Origin: Vibrio sp. SCSIO 43137
Lineage (GTDB): Bacteria; Pseudomonadota; Gammaproteobacteria; Enterobacterales; Vibrionaceae
DNA length: 64,000 bases
Assembly (NCBI RefSeq): GCF_028201475.1
Contig: NZ_CP116383.1
Location: 1,550,001 to 1,614,000, forward strand
Direction of reading: 5' to 3'
In this document: positions 56,973 to 63,841 of the stretch, in pieces
Layout: the number at the start of each line of letters is the position of its first letter
How positions within the stretch are numbered: position 1 is the first letter of the stretch
The notes under the pieces: generated by a model
What the model was told of the DNA's origin: nothing
What the model saw: the letters and a program-made list of their open reading frames with translations, nothing else
Database searches by the model: none
Translations under genes and position numbers: made by a program

Positions 56973-58660
56973 TGAACGAAAAAGACATTTTGTATGTTGC
57001 GGCTGCTGTTCAGCCGCATAACATTACTGAAAAGAATTTAGCCGCTTATGATAGCGGTTTTTTTAGTGCTCAGGATTCTGCAGAACGAATTGGATCTGAA
57101 AACCGTAAGCTAAAAGCTATGGAACAGGCGCATGCTGTGCGCAGGAATTTACATACGGAACACGGCCGCGAAGCGGCGGCACGAAGTGCCGAAAAGGCTA
57201 GGCTCGTCAAAGGGCGCAAAAGTCCGACAGGCAAACCAGACGCAAGAAAAACACGTTTATCCCGCCGTCTGCGTACCCTGTCGGGTCAGATTAGCCCTGT
57301 TAGTATTCTTTCTAGCAGTGAGTCGTTTTACAACTCTGACGCCTTGTATGAGCTTGGAGAGCGCCAGCACCATGGCAAATCAAGAGTCTATGTGCTTAAT
57401 CGTCCATGGTCAGAGCAAATTAAAGCGCAGATGATTTACCAGCCGCGCCCATGTGACGCCCCAGACGCAAACAGCGGTGACCGATATAGCGAAAAACTAA
57501 CCTCTCGCGCTGTTCGCAAGATATTTGAATCAGGCGCATATGTGGCAACCTGTGAAAATGGCTTTAACACGTTTTTGACGCTGACATTTACACCGGAACA
57601 AAGAGAGAAAATATTAGTTAACAATGAGCTAACCATGGGGGCTGAAGTTTCCCGCTTTCTGGATGGTATTAAAAAAATATACCGCCGTGGATTTGATGCG
57701 GTCATTTCAGGACAAAACGCCGACAATCGTCAAGGTGACATAGCTGATTTCAACGAAACTGAGTTTGTAGAGGGAAAATCCGACGATTTTCATTACATAT
57801 GGGTTGCGGAATGCCCGCAAAATGAAGATGGTAGCCCGAACCCACACATTCACGTTTTGCTTAGTTGGAATGTTGCACGTCGCCACTTTAAAACATGGGC
57901 TGAGCGAATTGAGGGCGTTTGGGGTCATGGGTATGCAAAGCTGGAGAGAATTAAACAACCTAAGGCCGCTAGTGCTTACTTGATTAAGGCTGTTGGTTAC
58001 GCTGCTAAGGGCGCTAATGCAGAGCAAGGTGTTATACGTGGAAACCGCTATAACATTGCTCGCTGCTCGCGCGCTCCCGCTTGGGAGGTTCTGGCCTCGT
58101 TCGACGCTGATAACATGGCCGCAATCATCAAAGAATGCGGTTATAAATTGGAGCGTTGGCGAAAACCAATAGAGCGCAAGATATACGCCAAAAAGCAGAA
58201 GAAAGATGAATTTATCAAGGCGGCTGGCGTTGCTAAAGAGAAGGGCGACGGACGTACACTAAACAAGCTGAAAAGGCTGATTTCTACTCTGGAAACAGAA
58301 TGTTTTGAGCTTAAGCAGACTATCAGAAATCGCGGCGCGTTTGCCCGCAGTGACAATACATTTTCTATCGTCTTTGAGGGTGAGCAAGCGCGCGAAAAAA
58401 TGGACAACTTTCTGGTTTGGGCGGCTGGCGCTCGTAACTGGACAATGAACACCAAAGACGCGGATTTATCCGACCTTCAGCAATACGCCGTAGAGCGTTA
58501 TGAAGATGAATACCAACGATTTTTAGAAACCCGCGCCGACTGGCGCAGTCAGTTAACACAAGCTAGGCCACATGTGTATTCAGATGACGAAATAGCATTG
58601 GCAGAAAAGCAATATCTGGAGACATTATCGCATTATGAAATTCAACAAATCACAGCATGA
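56972..58660 (+). CDS. HUH-family rolling-circle replication initiator
   Basis: 562 residues. Motif I is FLTLTF near residue 202, motif II is the metal-binding His292-Ile-His294 in NPHIHVLL, and the nicking region is AYLIKAVGYAAKG with Tyr336 and Tyr343. This is the arrangement of Rep endonucleases that nick the plus strand and stay covalently bound, as in the PM2 P12, phiX174 gpA and P2 A group. The Tyr pair is seven residues apart rather than the YxxxY of P2 A and gpA. N-terminal 130 residues are basic and variable. It starts in a TGATG overlap. Role: start of rolling-circle replication of the circular phage genome. Confidence 0.88.
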   Translation: MNEKDILYVAAAVQPHNITEKNLAAYDSGFFSAQDSAERIGSENRKLKAMEQAHAVRRNLHTEHGREAAARSAEKARLVKGRKSPTGKPDARKTRLSRRLRTLSGQISPVSILSSSESFYNSDALYELGERQHHGKSRVYVLNRPWSEQIKAQMIYQPRPCDAPDANSGDRYSEKLTSRAVRKIFESGAYVATCENGFNTFLTLTFTPEQREKILVNNELTMGAEVSRFLDGIKKIYRRGFDAVISGQNADNRQGDIADFNETEFVEGKSDDFHYIWVAECPQNEDGSPNPHIHVLLSWNVARRHFKTWAERIEGVWGHGYAKLERIKQPKAASAYLIKAVGYAAKGANAEQGVIRGNRYNIARCSRAPAWEVLASFDADNMAAIIKECGYKLERWRKPIERKIYAKKQKKDEFIKAAGVAKEKGDGRTLNKLKRLISTLETECFELKQTIRNRGAFARSDNTFSIVFEGEQAREKMDNFLVWAAGARNWTMNTKDADLSDLQQYAVERYEDEYQRFLETRADWRSQLTQARPHVYSDDEIALAEKQYLETLSHYEIQQITA

Positions 58661-58805
58661 AATTGACCGGCTACAGCAAGAAATTGACGACAAGGTAAAG
58701 AACTCGCATTACTTACCTCGGATGATTTGGATTTTTATTAAATCCAAGTTCCTACAGTTAGAGCAGCAAATGGAGGCGATGGCCCAGGAGAATCAACACA
58801 ATTAA
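58635..58805 (+). CDS. Small provirus protein with coiled coil and one membrane-like segment
   Basis: 56 residues, overlapping the end of the rep gene in another frame. The first half is charged and helical (SQHEIDRLQQEIDDKVKNS), followed by a hydrophobic aromatic stretch (MIWIFIKSKFLQL) and a Glu/Gln-rich end. Not recognised. Confidence 0.5.
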   Translation: MKFNKSQHEIDRLQQEIDDKVKNSHYLPRMIWIFIKSKFLQLEQQMEAMAQENQHN

Positions 58806-58815
58806 TCACTGTCTG

Positions 58816-58862
58816 GTCACGTCGTGAGACGCCGCCATTTCTTAATTTACCGTCGGGAGACG
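58816..58862. promoter_or_regulatory. Operator pair A: two CGTC-N4-GACG inverted repeats
   Basis: Two palindromic elements, 58820-58831 (centre GTGA) and 58851-58862 (centre GGGA), stand 31 bp apart in the 64-bp gap before the next gene. A TTAATT between them could be a -10 box. The 21-bp block 58816-58836 recurs at 60601-60621 with one mismatch. Likely binding sites for a phage transcription factor. Confidence 0.6.
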
Positions 58863-58869
58863 TCGAAAA

Positions 58870-59061
58870 ATGAAAATTCAAAACATGAGTGCAGCATCAT
58901 ATCAGCTTGCACAGATTCGCCAGCACCAACAGACGGCGAAAAAATCCATTAGCCCGCTAACCAAAGCGGCTGAGGCCGAAAAGGCCGCGAGCATCGCCAT
59001 TGATATTGTTGAATATTTGATGCTGGAAATTCAGTCGTTAAAGGGGGCGCACCATGGCTAA
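58870..59061 (+). CDS. Small provirus protein, unknown
   Basis: 63 residues, alanine- and lysine-rich, predicted helical (SPLTKAAEAEKAASIAIDIVEYLM). Its only upstream purine box, GGGAG, lies inside the second operator repeat. Overlaps the next gene. Not recognised. Confidence 0.6.
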   Translation: MKIQNMSAASYQLAQIRQHQQTAKKSISPLTKAAEAEKAASIAIDIVEYLMLEIQSLKGAHHG

Positions 59062-59353
59062 CCCTACCATCGGAACCATTATTTGCCCTATGTGCGGTGA
59101 TGTCGCTGACGTTCGTAAGGACAAAAACGGCAAACTTTACTATTCAGGCAAGGCCGGATTGATATCACCTAAGAGTGCAGACGGTCAGAGCTGGTTAAAA
59201 GCTCATGCCAATCTGGAAGGGGTAGAACCTGAACCAGCACATGAAGAGCCGATTGCAACAAACATTGAACGTGAAGAAACTGCCAAGTCAGGTGGGCTGT
59301 TCAGTGGTCTGTTAGATGACGTGTTCGGGGGTGCTGATGAATGTATCGCTTAA
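59054..59353 (+). CDS. CxxC zinc-finger-like protein, candidate late-gene transcription factor
   Basis: 99 residues with GGGGG before the ATG. It begins with IICPMCGDVADVRKDKNGKLYY, a single C-x-x-C followed by SGKAG, a position where a second C-x-x-C-G would be expected but both cysteines are replaced. A helical segment and an acidic tail follow. PM2 encodes small zinc-finger transcription factors in about this part of its genome (P13/P14); this gene is in the right position for that role, but one knuckle seems lost and function is only inferred. Confidence 0.6.
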   Translation: MANPTIGTIICPMCGDVADVRKDKNGKLYYSGKAGLISPKSADGQSWLKAHANLEGVEPEPAHEEPIATNIEREETAKSGGLFSGLLDDVFGGADECIA

Positions 59354-59834
59354 TAATTCTAATCCAGATAACCAGCCTCTTAACGGTTCTGAATCTGATA
59401 GTGAGTATCAGAGCGATGTGTCGCACGAGCTGGCGCAAATGCGCGCTATTGCGGCGGAAATTGACGGTGCGCAAGCGTTGCCCCTCACGCCGGAAGAGCA
59501 GCAAGCAGCGGATGAAGCAGAGCGACGGCAAAGCATCGATAGCGCCGCTGTGGATATTGCCGATTCCCAAGCTGAAGCCATTGTTGCAGGTGGTGTAGAC
59601 GCAATTTGGTCGCTGGCTTTCCCTAACTGGAAACTGGAAGAGGCGGAGCTGAAACCCATTGCCCAGCTATCAAAGCTGCTACTGGATAAACACTGCCCGA
59701 ACTTGGTTGAAAAAGGTGGCCCCGAAATCGCGCTAGGTATTGCGGTTGCCGGTGTCGTTATGTCCCGCACTCAGGCCGGTATCCCGCCGCGTGGTGAGCT
59801 TCCAAGTAAGGGGGAAAACCATGACGAAGGTTGA
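59337..59834 (+). CDS. Provirus protein with C-terminal hydrophobic segment, unknown
   Basis: 165 residues from the ATG at 59337, which has CGGGGG upstream. An acidic, disordered-looking first half (about 1-75) precedes a helical part with a hydrophobic stretch near the end (GPEIALGIAVAGVVMS). It overlaps the genes on both sides (17 bp and 14 bp). Not recognised; likely a virion membrane or assembly protein because it precedes the packaging ATPase. Confidence 0.6.
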   Translation: MNVSLNNSNPDNQPLNGSESDSEYQSDVSHELAQMRAIAAEIDGAQALPLTPEEQQAADEAERRQSIDSAAVDIADSQAEAIVAGGVDAIWSLAFPNWKLEEAELKPIAQLSKLLLDKHCPNLVEKGGPEIALGIAVAGVVMSRTQAGIPPRGELPSKGENHDEG

Positions 59835-60510
59835 TACAACTCTGCGTTGTGAACACGTTTATGTGATTGGTGCGTCCGGCTCTGGTAAGAGTTATCAGGT
59901 CAAACAGCGCATTAAATCCTTTAAGCGAGTTTTGATTTGGGATCCAGACGATGAGTATGGAGCAATGCCCGGCATCAAAACAACGCATTTAGCCTCTGAG
60001 TTGATGGATTTCATTGCATCCGGTGATGGTATTTATCGATTTGTACCGAAAACCATGGACAGCAAGATGCTGTGTAAATGCTTCGGGTTTATCTCTCTGG
60101 CCGCGTTCGTCTGGGGTAAATGCGCCTTTGTGGGGGAAGAAATCGCAGACGTAACCAGCGCCAGCAAAGCGGCAAGCGGGTGGGGCGTTGTGCTTCGTCG
60201 TGGCCGTAAACGTGGGGTAACGGTTTTTGCCGTGACTCAGCGCCCAGCTGAGGCGGATAAAACCGTGTTTACTCAAGCCGCGAAAATCTGGTCAGGTCGT
60301 CTGGATGGTGAAGGGGATATTGCCAGAGTAGCCGCGAATATGCGCATTGACCCGCAGTTGATTTCCTCTCTGGGTGAGCTGGAATTTTTTGAACTGGACA
60401 GACGAACCGGAGAGCTGAAAGGCGGGTACAAAGGCAAGGGGATTATTGTCCGTGAGAACTGGAATGCACCGCTAATTGTGAACGGCTTCACAAAACGAAA
60501 AGGAGGCTAA
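59821..60510 (+). CDS. FtsK/HerA-type genome packaging ATPase (PM2 P9-like)
   Basis: 229 residues from the ATG at 59821 with AAGGGGG upstream. Walker A GASGSGKS at 17-24, an acidic WDPDDEYG at 40-47, Walker B CAFVGEE ending at 106-107, and a TQRP sensor motif at 139-142. This is the pattern of the small packaging ATPases of internal-membrane phages (PM2 P9, PRD1 P9 relatives). It should drive DNA into the preformed capsid. The Zot-like ATPases of filamentous phages are alternatives, but the capsid gene next door decides against them. Confidence 0.88.
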   Translation: MTKVDTTLRCEHVYVIGASGSGKSYQVKQRIKSFKRVLIWDPDDEYGAMPGIKTTHLASELMDFIASGDGIYRFVPKTMDSKMLCKCFGFISLAAFVWGKCAFVGEEIADVTSASKAASGWGVVLRRGRKRGVTVFAVTQRPAEADKTVFTQAAKIWSGRLDGEGDIARVAANMRIDPQLISSLGELEFFELDRRTGELKGGYKGKGIIVRENWNAPLIVNGFTKRKGG

Positions 60511-60665
60511 ATACCTACGTTACGTAACCTTACGTTACGTAGGAAATGGGGCGATTTGACGGGCTGATTTCCGCCCGTTACGGTTCAGTCCTCATTACGG
60601 GTCACGTCGGGAGACGCCGCCCATTTTTCACGTCGTGATGACGTCACTTATAGGAATCATAAAAC
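60511..60665. promoter_or_regulatory. Late control region with palindrome, hairpin and operator pair B
   Basis: 155 bp between the ATPase and late structural genes. From left to right: a 30-bp near-perfect palindrome (60514-60543) built on TACGTTACGTA repeated directly, a 6-bp GC hairpin ACGGGC/GCCCGT (60559-60578), and two inverted repeats, CGTC-N4-GACG at 60605-60616 and CGTC-N5-GACG at 60631-60643. TTATAG at 60648-60653 may be a -10 box. It looks like the promoter region of the capsid operon. Confidence 0.6.
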
Positions 60666-60764
60666 ATGGTTAAAAAGTATTTACCTCTCGTATTGGTATC
60701 TATCGTAAGCGCCGCGATTGTTAATCGCATCCAGCCTGTTCGCCAGCTTGTTCACGGCCAGTAA
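60666..60764 (+). CDS. Tiny provirus membrane protein
   Basis: 32 residues (MVKKYLPLVLVSIVSAAIVN...), one hydrophobic segment after two lysines; AGGA precedes the ATG. Immediately upstream of the capsid gene. PM2 has several virion membrane proteins of this small size, so it may be one of these. Confidence 0.55.
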   Translation: MVKKYLPLVLVSIVSAAIVNRIQPVRQLVHGQ

Positions 60765-60775
60765 CAGGGGGTTAC

Positions 60776-61585
60776 ATGGGACGCTTAACCACAAAAAACG
60801 CATCATTTAACAACGTCGCTCCGGGTTCGACCGCAGTGCTAACTTTTCCTGTTGGCGGTCTGTCGTACCACGAAACCATTCTGAAGTTTGAAAACATGTC
60901 ACTGGCTCAAATGACGGACATCAAGCTGAAAATCAACGGTCACACGTTTCAGGAATGGAAGGACGGCGAACGCCTGAACTCAGACAACAAGCACTATAAG
61001 CGCGGCGCGGCTACGGCCAATATGCTGCCGTTGTACTTTATCCGTCCGGAAATGGATAACGTGTTTGCTCGTCGTATGTTCGCCATTGGTACGGCGGACG
61101 TGTCTACTATGTCACTGCATATCACCATTGCAGACGATGCGGTAAACCCGAAACTGGATGCGTGGACAATTCACGGTGACCCAGCGCCACTGGATATCAT
61201 CACTCGCAAACTGGTACTGCCTTTCGCCTCAAGTACAGGCGGCAAGTTTGAAGTATCTAACATCCCAATTGACACCAAAGGCGCGGCAATTGCGGCGATT
61301 CACATCTATTCGGCGGATGTGGACGGCGTAACGCTTAAGCGCAATAACGAAACGGTTTTCGAGCTGGAACGCGCCATGGCGGCGAAGGTGCAGACCGATT
61401 ACGGACGCGACCCGCAAAGCGCCGATAAGCTATCTCTGGATTTCATCCTTGAAGGTGATATCGCTCAGGCCATTCAGTTGGATAAGGTGAATGATTTCCG
61501 CCTGACGATGGACTTAGCCAAGGCAACCAGCGGTGACATTGTGGTTGAGTACATCGAAAACGGCGCACAAACCATTCTGGGTTAA
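60776..61585 (+). CDS. Major capsid protein, PM2 P2-like double jelly roll
   Basis: 269 residues, the same size class as PM2 P2 (about 270). Landmarks shared with P2, as I recall that sequence: FIRPEM followed by RRMFAIGT, AAIHI at about 170-176, and DFILEGD near 222-228, plus the closing VEYIENG. These lie in the two beta-barrels. P2 trimers form the icosahedral capsomers around an internal membrane. This is the strongest evidence that the element is a corticovirus relative. GGGGG lies upstream of the ATG. Confidence 0.9.
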   Translation: MGRLTTKNASFNNVAPGSTAVLTFPVGGLSYHETILKFENMSLAQMTDIKLKINGHTFQEWKDGERLNSDNKHYKRGAATANMLPLYFIRPEMDNVFARRMFAIGTADVSTMSLHITIADDAVNPKLDAWTIHGDPAPLDIITRKLVLPFASSTGGKFEVSNIPIDTKGAAIAAIHIYSADVDGVTLKRNNETVFELERAMAAKVQTDYGRDPQSADKLSLDFILEGDIAQAIQLDKVNDFRLTMDLAKATSGDIVVEYIENGAQTILG

Positions 61586-61596
61586 GGGGGTAGCCA

Positions 61597-61872
61597 ATGG
61601 ATACAAGCATGTTTACAGGCTTGTTTGATAAAGATGGTGCCTTTGACAGAATGATTGGTTATGGCTTGGAGTATCAGCGCATACAGCATGGTATTGATGC
61701 TTCTGGCCAGAGTCAGGAAACAATCACAAAAGTACCTCAAAAAGACAGCCAAGCCATTCCGAAAAACTCAACGTTGGCAACACCAACGCAAGGCGGTATT
61801 TCCAAAGAAATGAAATACGGTATTGGCGCATTAATGGCGGTCGGGGTTCTGGTGCTCGTTGCTCGTCGCTAA
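61597..61872 (+). CDS. Small C-terminally anchored provirus protein (1 of 3)
   Basis: 91 residues. A polar, low-complexity middle part is followed by one C-terminal membrane helix (YGIGALMAVGVLVLVARR). Directly after the capsid gene; GGGGG before the ATG. Likely a virion membrane protein, family not recognised. Confidence 0.65.
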   Translation: MDTSMFTGLFDKDGAFDRMIGYGLEYQRIQHGIDASGQSQETITKVPQKDSQAIPKNSTLATPTQGGISKEMKYGIGALMAVGVLVLVARR

Positions 61873-61881
61873 GGGGGCAAA

Positions 61882-62085
61882 ATGATGGATTTAACAGGCG
61901 CGTTCGGCGCGCTTGAATCAGCTTCCGGTGGTGCGGCGGGTCCGTCCGGCGCATACGGTGGCTATCATGATTCTTCGTTTGTGCTCAATCCGGTTCTGAA
62001 CATGGCGCAACCCAAAAGCGCCATTAACTGGCCGCTAATCGCGGTCGCAGCATTGGGCGTTGCCGCCTATCTGTACAAAAAATAG
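61882..62085 (+). CDS. Small C-terminally anchored provirus protein (2 of 3)
   Basis: 67 residues. Gly/Ser/Ala-rich N-terminal half (GGAAGPSGAYGGYHDSS), then a C-terminal membrane helix ending in YLYKK. The start may be either of two consecutive ATG codons. Probably a virion membrane protein. Confidence 0.62.
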   Translation: MMDLTGAFGALESASGGAAGPSGAYGGYHDSSFVLNPVLNMAQPKSAINWPLIAVAALGVAAYLYKK

Positions 62086-62094
62086 GGGGCAATC

Positions 62095-62538
62095 ATGGGA
62101 TTATTTGGCGGCAGCAGCAGTTCAAGTACCACCAATAACACGCAAACGGAAGCGAACAGTTCAACCGTCGGTGTATCTGGTGCCAATCAGGGCGTTTTGC
62201 TCTCAAACATCAACCGTTCAACCATCACTATGACCGATGGTGGCGCGGTTTCGGCAGCACTCCAGTCGAACGGCTTGGTAACGCAACAAGCCACAGAGAA
62301 GGTGACCGGACTGGCTTCACAGCTAACGACTGACTTAACCAGTCTGGTCAGGGATATCACCAACAGCGTAACCGGTGACGCATTAAGAACCACAGAGCGC
62401 GCCACCATGGGGGCGATGGAGTGGGCAGCAACCACGGCAAAAGCCAACGACGCCAGCACATCGCAAGAGTTAGGGAAGTACTTTGCCTATGCCATGGCGG
62501 CAGTAGGCGTTGCATTCGCATTACGGGGGAAATGGTAA
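62095..62538 (+). CDS. Small C-terminally anchored provirus protein (3 of 3)
   Basis: 147 residues. Starts MGLFGGSSSSS, has a long Ser/Thr/Ala-rich helical middle (TEKVTGLASQLTTDLTSLV) and one C-terminal membrane helix (YFAYAMAAVGVAFAL). The layout suggests an elongated protein fixed in the phage inner membrane and reaching to the capsid. Family not recognised. Its stop overlaps the next start (TAATG). Confidence 0.62.
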   Translation: MGLFGGSSSSSTTNNTQTEANSSTVGVSGANQGVLLSNINRSTITMTDGGAVSAALQSNGLVTQQATEKVTGLASQLTTDLTSLVRDITNSVTGDALRTTERATMGAMEWAATTAKANDASTSQELGKYFAYAMAAVGVAFALRGKW

Positions 62539-63059
62539 TGGCACAACACAAGCTTTTTACAGGTAATTCCGGCGCGGCGAATGGTCTGACGGGGCGTTAT
62601 TTTGATGTAATTGCAGCGGCTGGCGTTGTGTCACTAACGTTTGAATTTGACGGCGCGAAAACCGAAAAAATTGAGCTGACACAGGGGCGCGGCATTCGCT
62701 TTGATGTGCCGTTTAAGGCCGTCTGGGTTAAAACCGAATTCGCCCAGACCATAACGGTCTGGTCGGGCATGGCCGAAATGACCAACAAAAGCGGAGAAAC
62801 CACTATCAATGGGGCAACCGCCATATTGAACGGTTTTAAAGACGTGCCGGTGAATACGTTGACTAAAGTCGTCCCGCAGCAACTGGGGCGGCGCTCCGTG
62901 CTGATGCAAGCAGACAGCCCGTTTCTGGTTGGCGGGGAGAACCTGACCACGGATAACGGCATTGAAGTGGATGGTGCCATTGAAATCAAGGCCAGTGCCG
63001 CACTGTATGTGCTTTCAGGGAGTGCGATTCGTGTGAAATACATGGCTGAGGTGAACTAA
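62538..63059 (+). CDS. Beta-rich virion protein, unknown
   Basis: 173 residues from the ATG at 62538 in a TAATG overlap. Predicted to be nearly all beta, with a C-terminal part (NLTTDNGIEVDGAIEIKASAALYVLSGSAIRVKY) of a kind seen in surface or accessory proteins of many phages. Possibly a spike base or capsid decoration protein. Next start overlaps its stop. Confidence 0.6.
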   Translation: MAQHKLFTGNSGAANGLTGRYFDVIAAAGVVSLTFEFDGAKTEKIELTQGRGIRFDVPFKAVWVKTEFAQTITVWSGMAEMTNKSGETTINGATAILNGFKDVPVNTLTKVVPQQLGRRSVLMQADSPFLVGGENLTTDNGIEVDGAIEIKASAALYVLSGSAIRVKYMAEVN

Positions 63060-63493
63060 TGGCACGAATTCAGGAACGCCGATGGCAATCAGGTGACCGT
63101 CGTTTGTGGCATGGTTCTGCCGATTCCATCCCTAAAGGGTGGGTCATTGATGGTGATACGTTAGACCGCGCCATTGTTGGTGCGGGCGGTACCCATCAAA
63201 GTGGCGCTCAGTTCGGAGAGGACACAAAACGAACCAATGCACACACATTGTCAGAGGCGCAGATTCCCTACCATTACCATCTTCAGGCAGGCGTCATATC
63301 TGACGGCTACGAAGGTGCGGCCATTTATGGCGTTGAGGAAGTAGGCGGCGGATTCCGTGAAGATTACGGAAATGTTCCCTATGGTGCTAGTCATCCGAGA
63401 ACCAGCAGTAAGGGCGGCAGTCAGGCGCATGACCACGGCAACATGGATGTAAGACAAAAATCCGTTGCACTTTATGTAATAAGGAAACTTTAA
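63059..63493 (+). CDS. Tail-collar/fibre-tip domain protein, probable receptor-binding spike
   Basis: 144 residues. The N-terminal PKGWVIDGDTLDRAIVGAGG and the histidine motifs HTLSEAQIPYHYH and AHDHGNMDVRQKSVALYVI belong to the short tail-collar domain found at fibre tips of tailed phages, where paired histidines coordinate metal ions along the trimer axis. This phage has no tail, so the protein probably forms the vertex spike that contacts the host, taking the place of the unrelated PM2 P1. Confidence 0.78.
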   Translation: MARIQERRWQSGDRRLWHGSADSIPKGWVIDGDTLDRAIVGAGGTHQSGAQFGEDTKRTNAHTLSEAQIPYHYHLQAGVISDGYEGAAIYGVEEVGGGFREDYGNVPYGASHPRTSSKGGSQAHDHGNMDVRQKSVALYVIRKL

Positions 63494-63495
63494 CC

Positions 63496-63831
63496 GTGAA
63501 CATTACAGCAGTTACACAAGACCAGATTATTGTCGTGAATGGCGCGGTTGCGCTCATGGCGGAGCTTGGCGGATACAACATGACGCGCGGTGAATGGGCA
63601 GTGCATTTTGATACCGACAAAGGCTATGGCGAAATTGAGTATCTGGATAACCGCCCGAACGAAGCGTTAACCCAGCAAGGTTTTGACGCGCACTATGCAT
63701 GGTTGGTCACTGAGCATGAGCGTTACCAGAAACATCAGGCCGAAGTACAGGCAAAAGCGGAGGCGTTGGCCAATGAACAACAAGCACTTGTGGATGCTGG
63801 CAACGGCGGCAACGCTGCTGCTGGCGCTTAA
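63496..63831 (+). CDS. Possible spike assembly partner, unknown
   Basis: 111 residues from a GTG with AAGGAA about 10 nt upstream. Its compact N-terminal part (about 1-75) ends in a long helix rich in Glu, Gln and Ala. In tailed phages a small fibre-assembly protein often follows a collar-domain gene; by position this could be the same, but I see no motif that proves it. Confidence 0.5.
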   Translation: MNITAVTQDQIIVVNGAVALMAELGGYNMTRGEWAVHFDTDKGYGEIEYLDNRPNEALTQQGFDAHYAWLVTEHERYQKHQAEVQAKAEALANEQQALVDAGNGGNAAAGA

Positions 63832-63841
63832 GGGGTCAACT

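Noticed and set aside
62187..63043. Minus-strand frames of 90 and 148 codons inside the provirus structural genes
   Set aside because: Opposite to genes with good ribosome sites and overlaps; they come from GC-rich codon bias.
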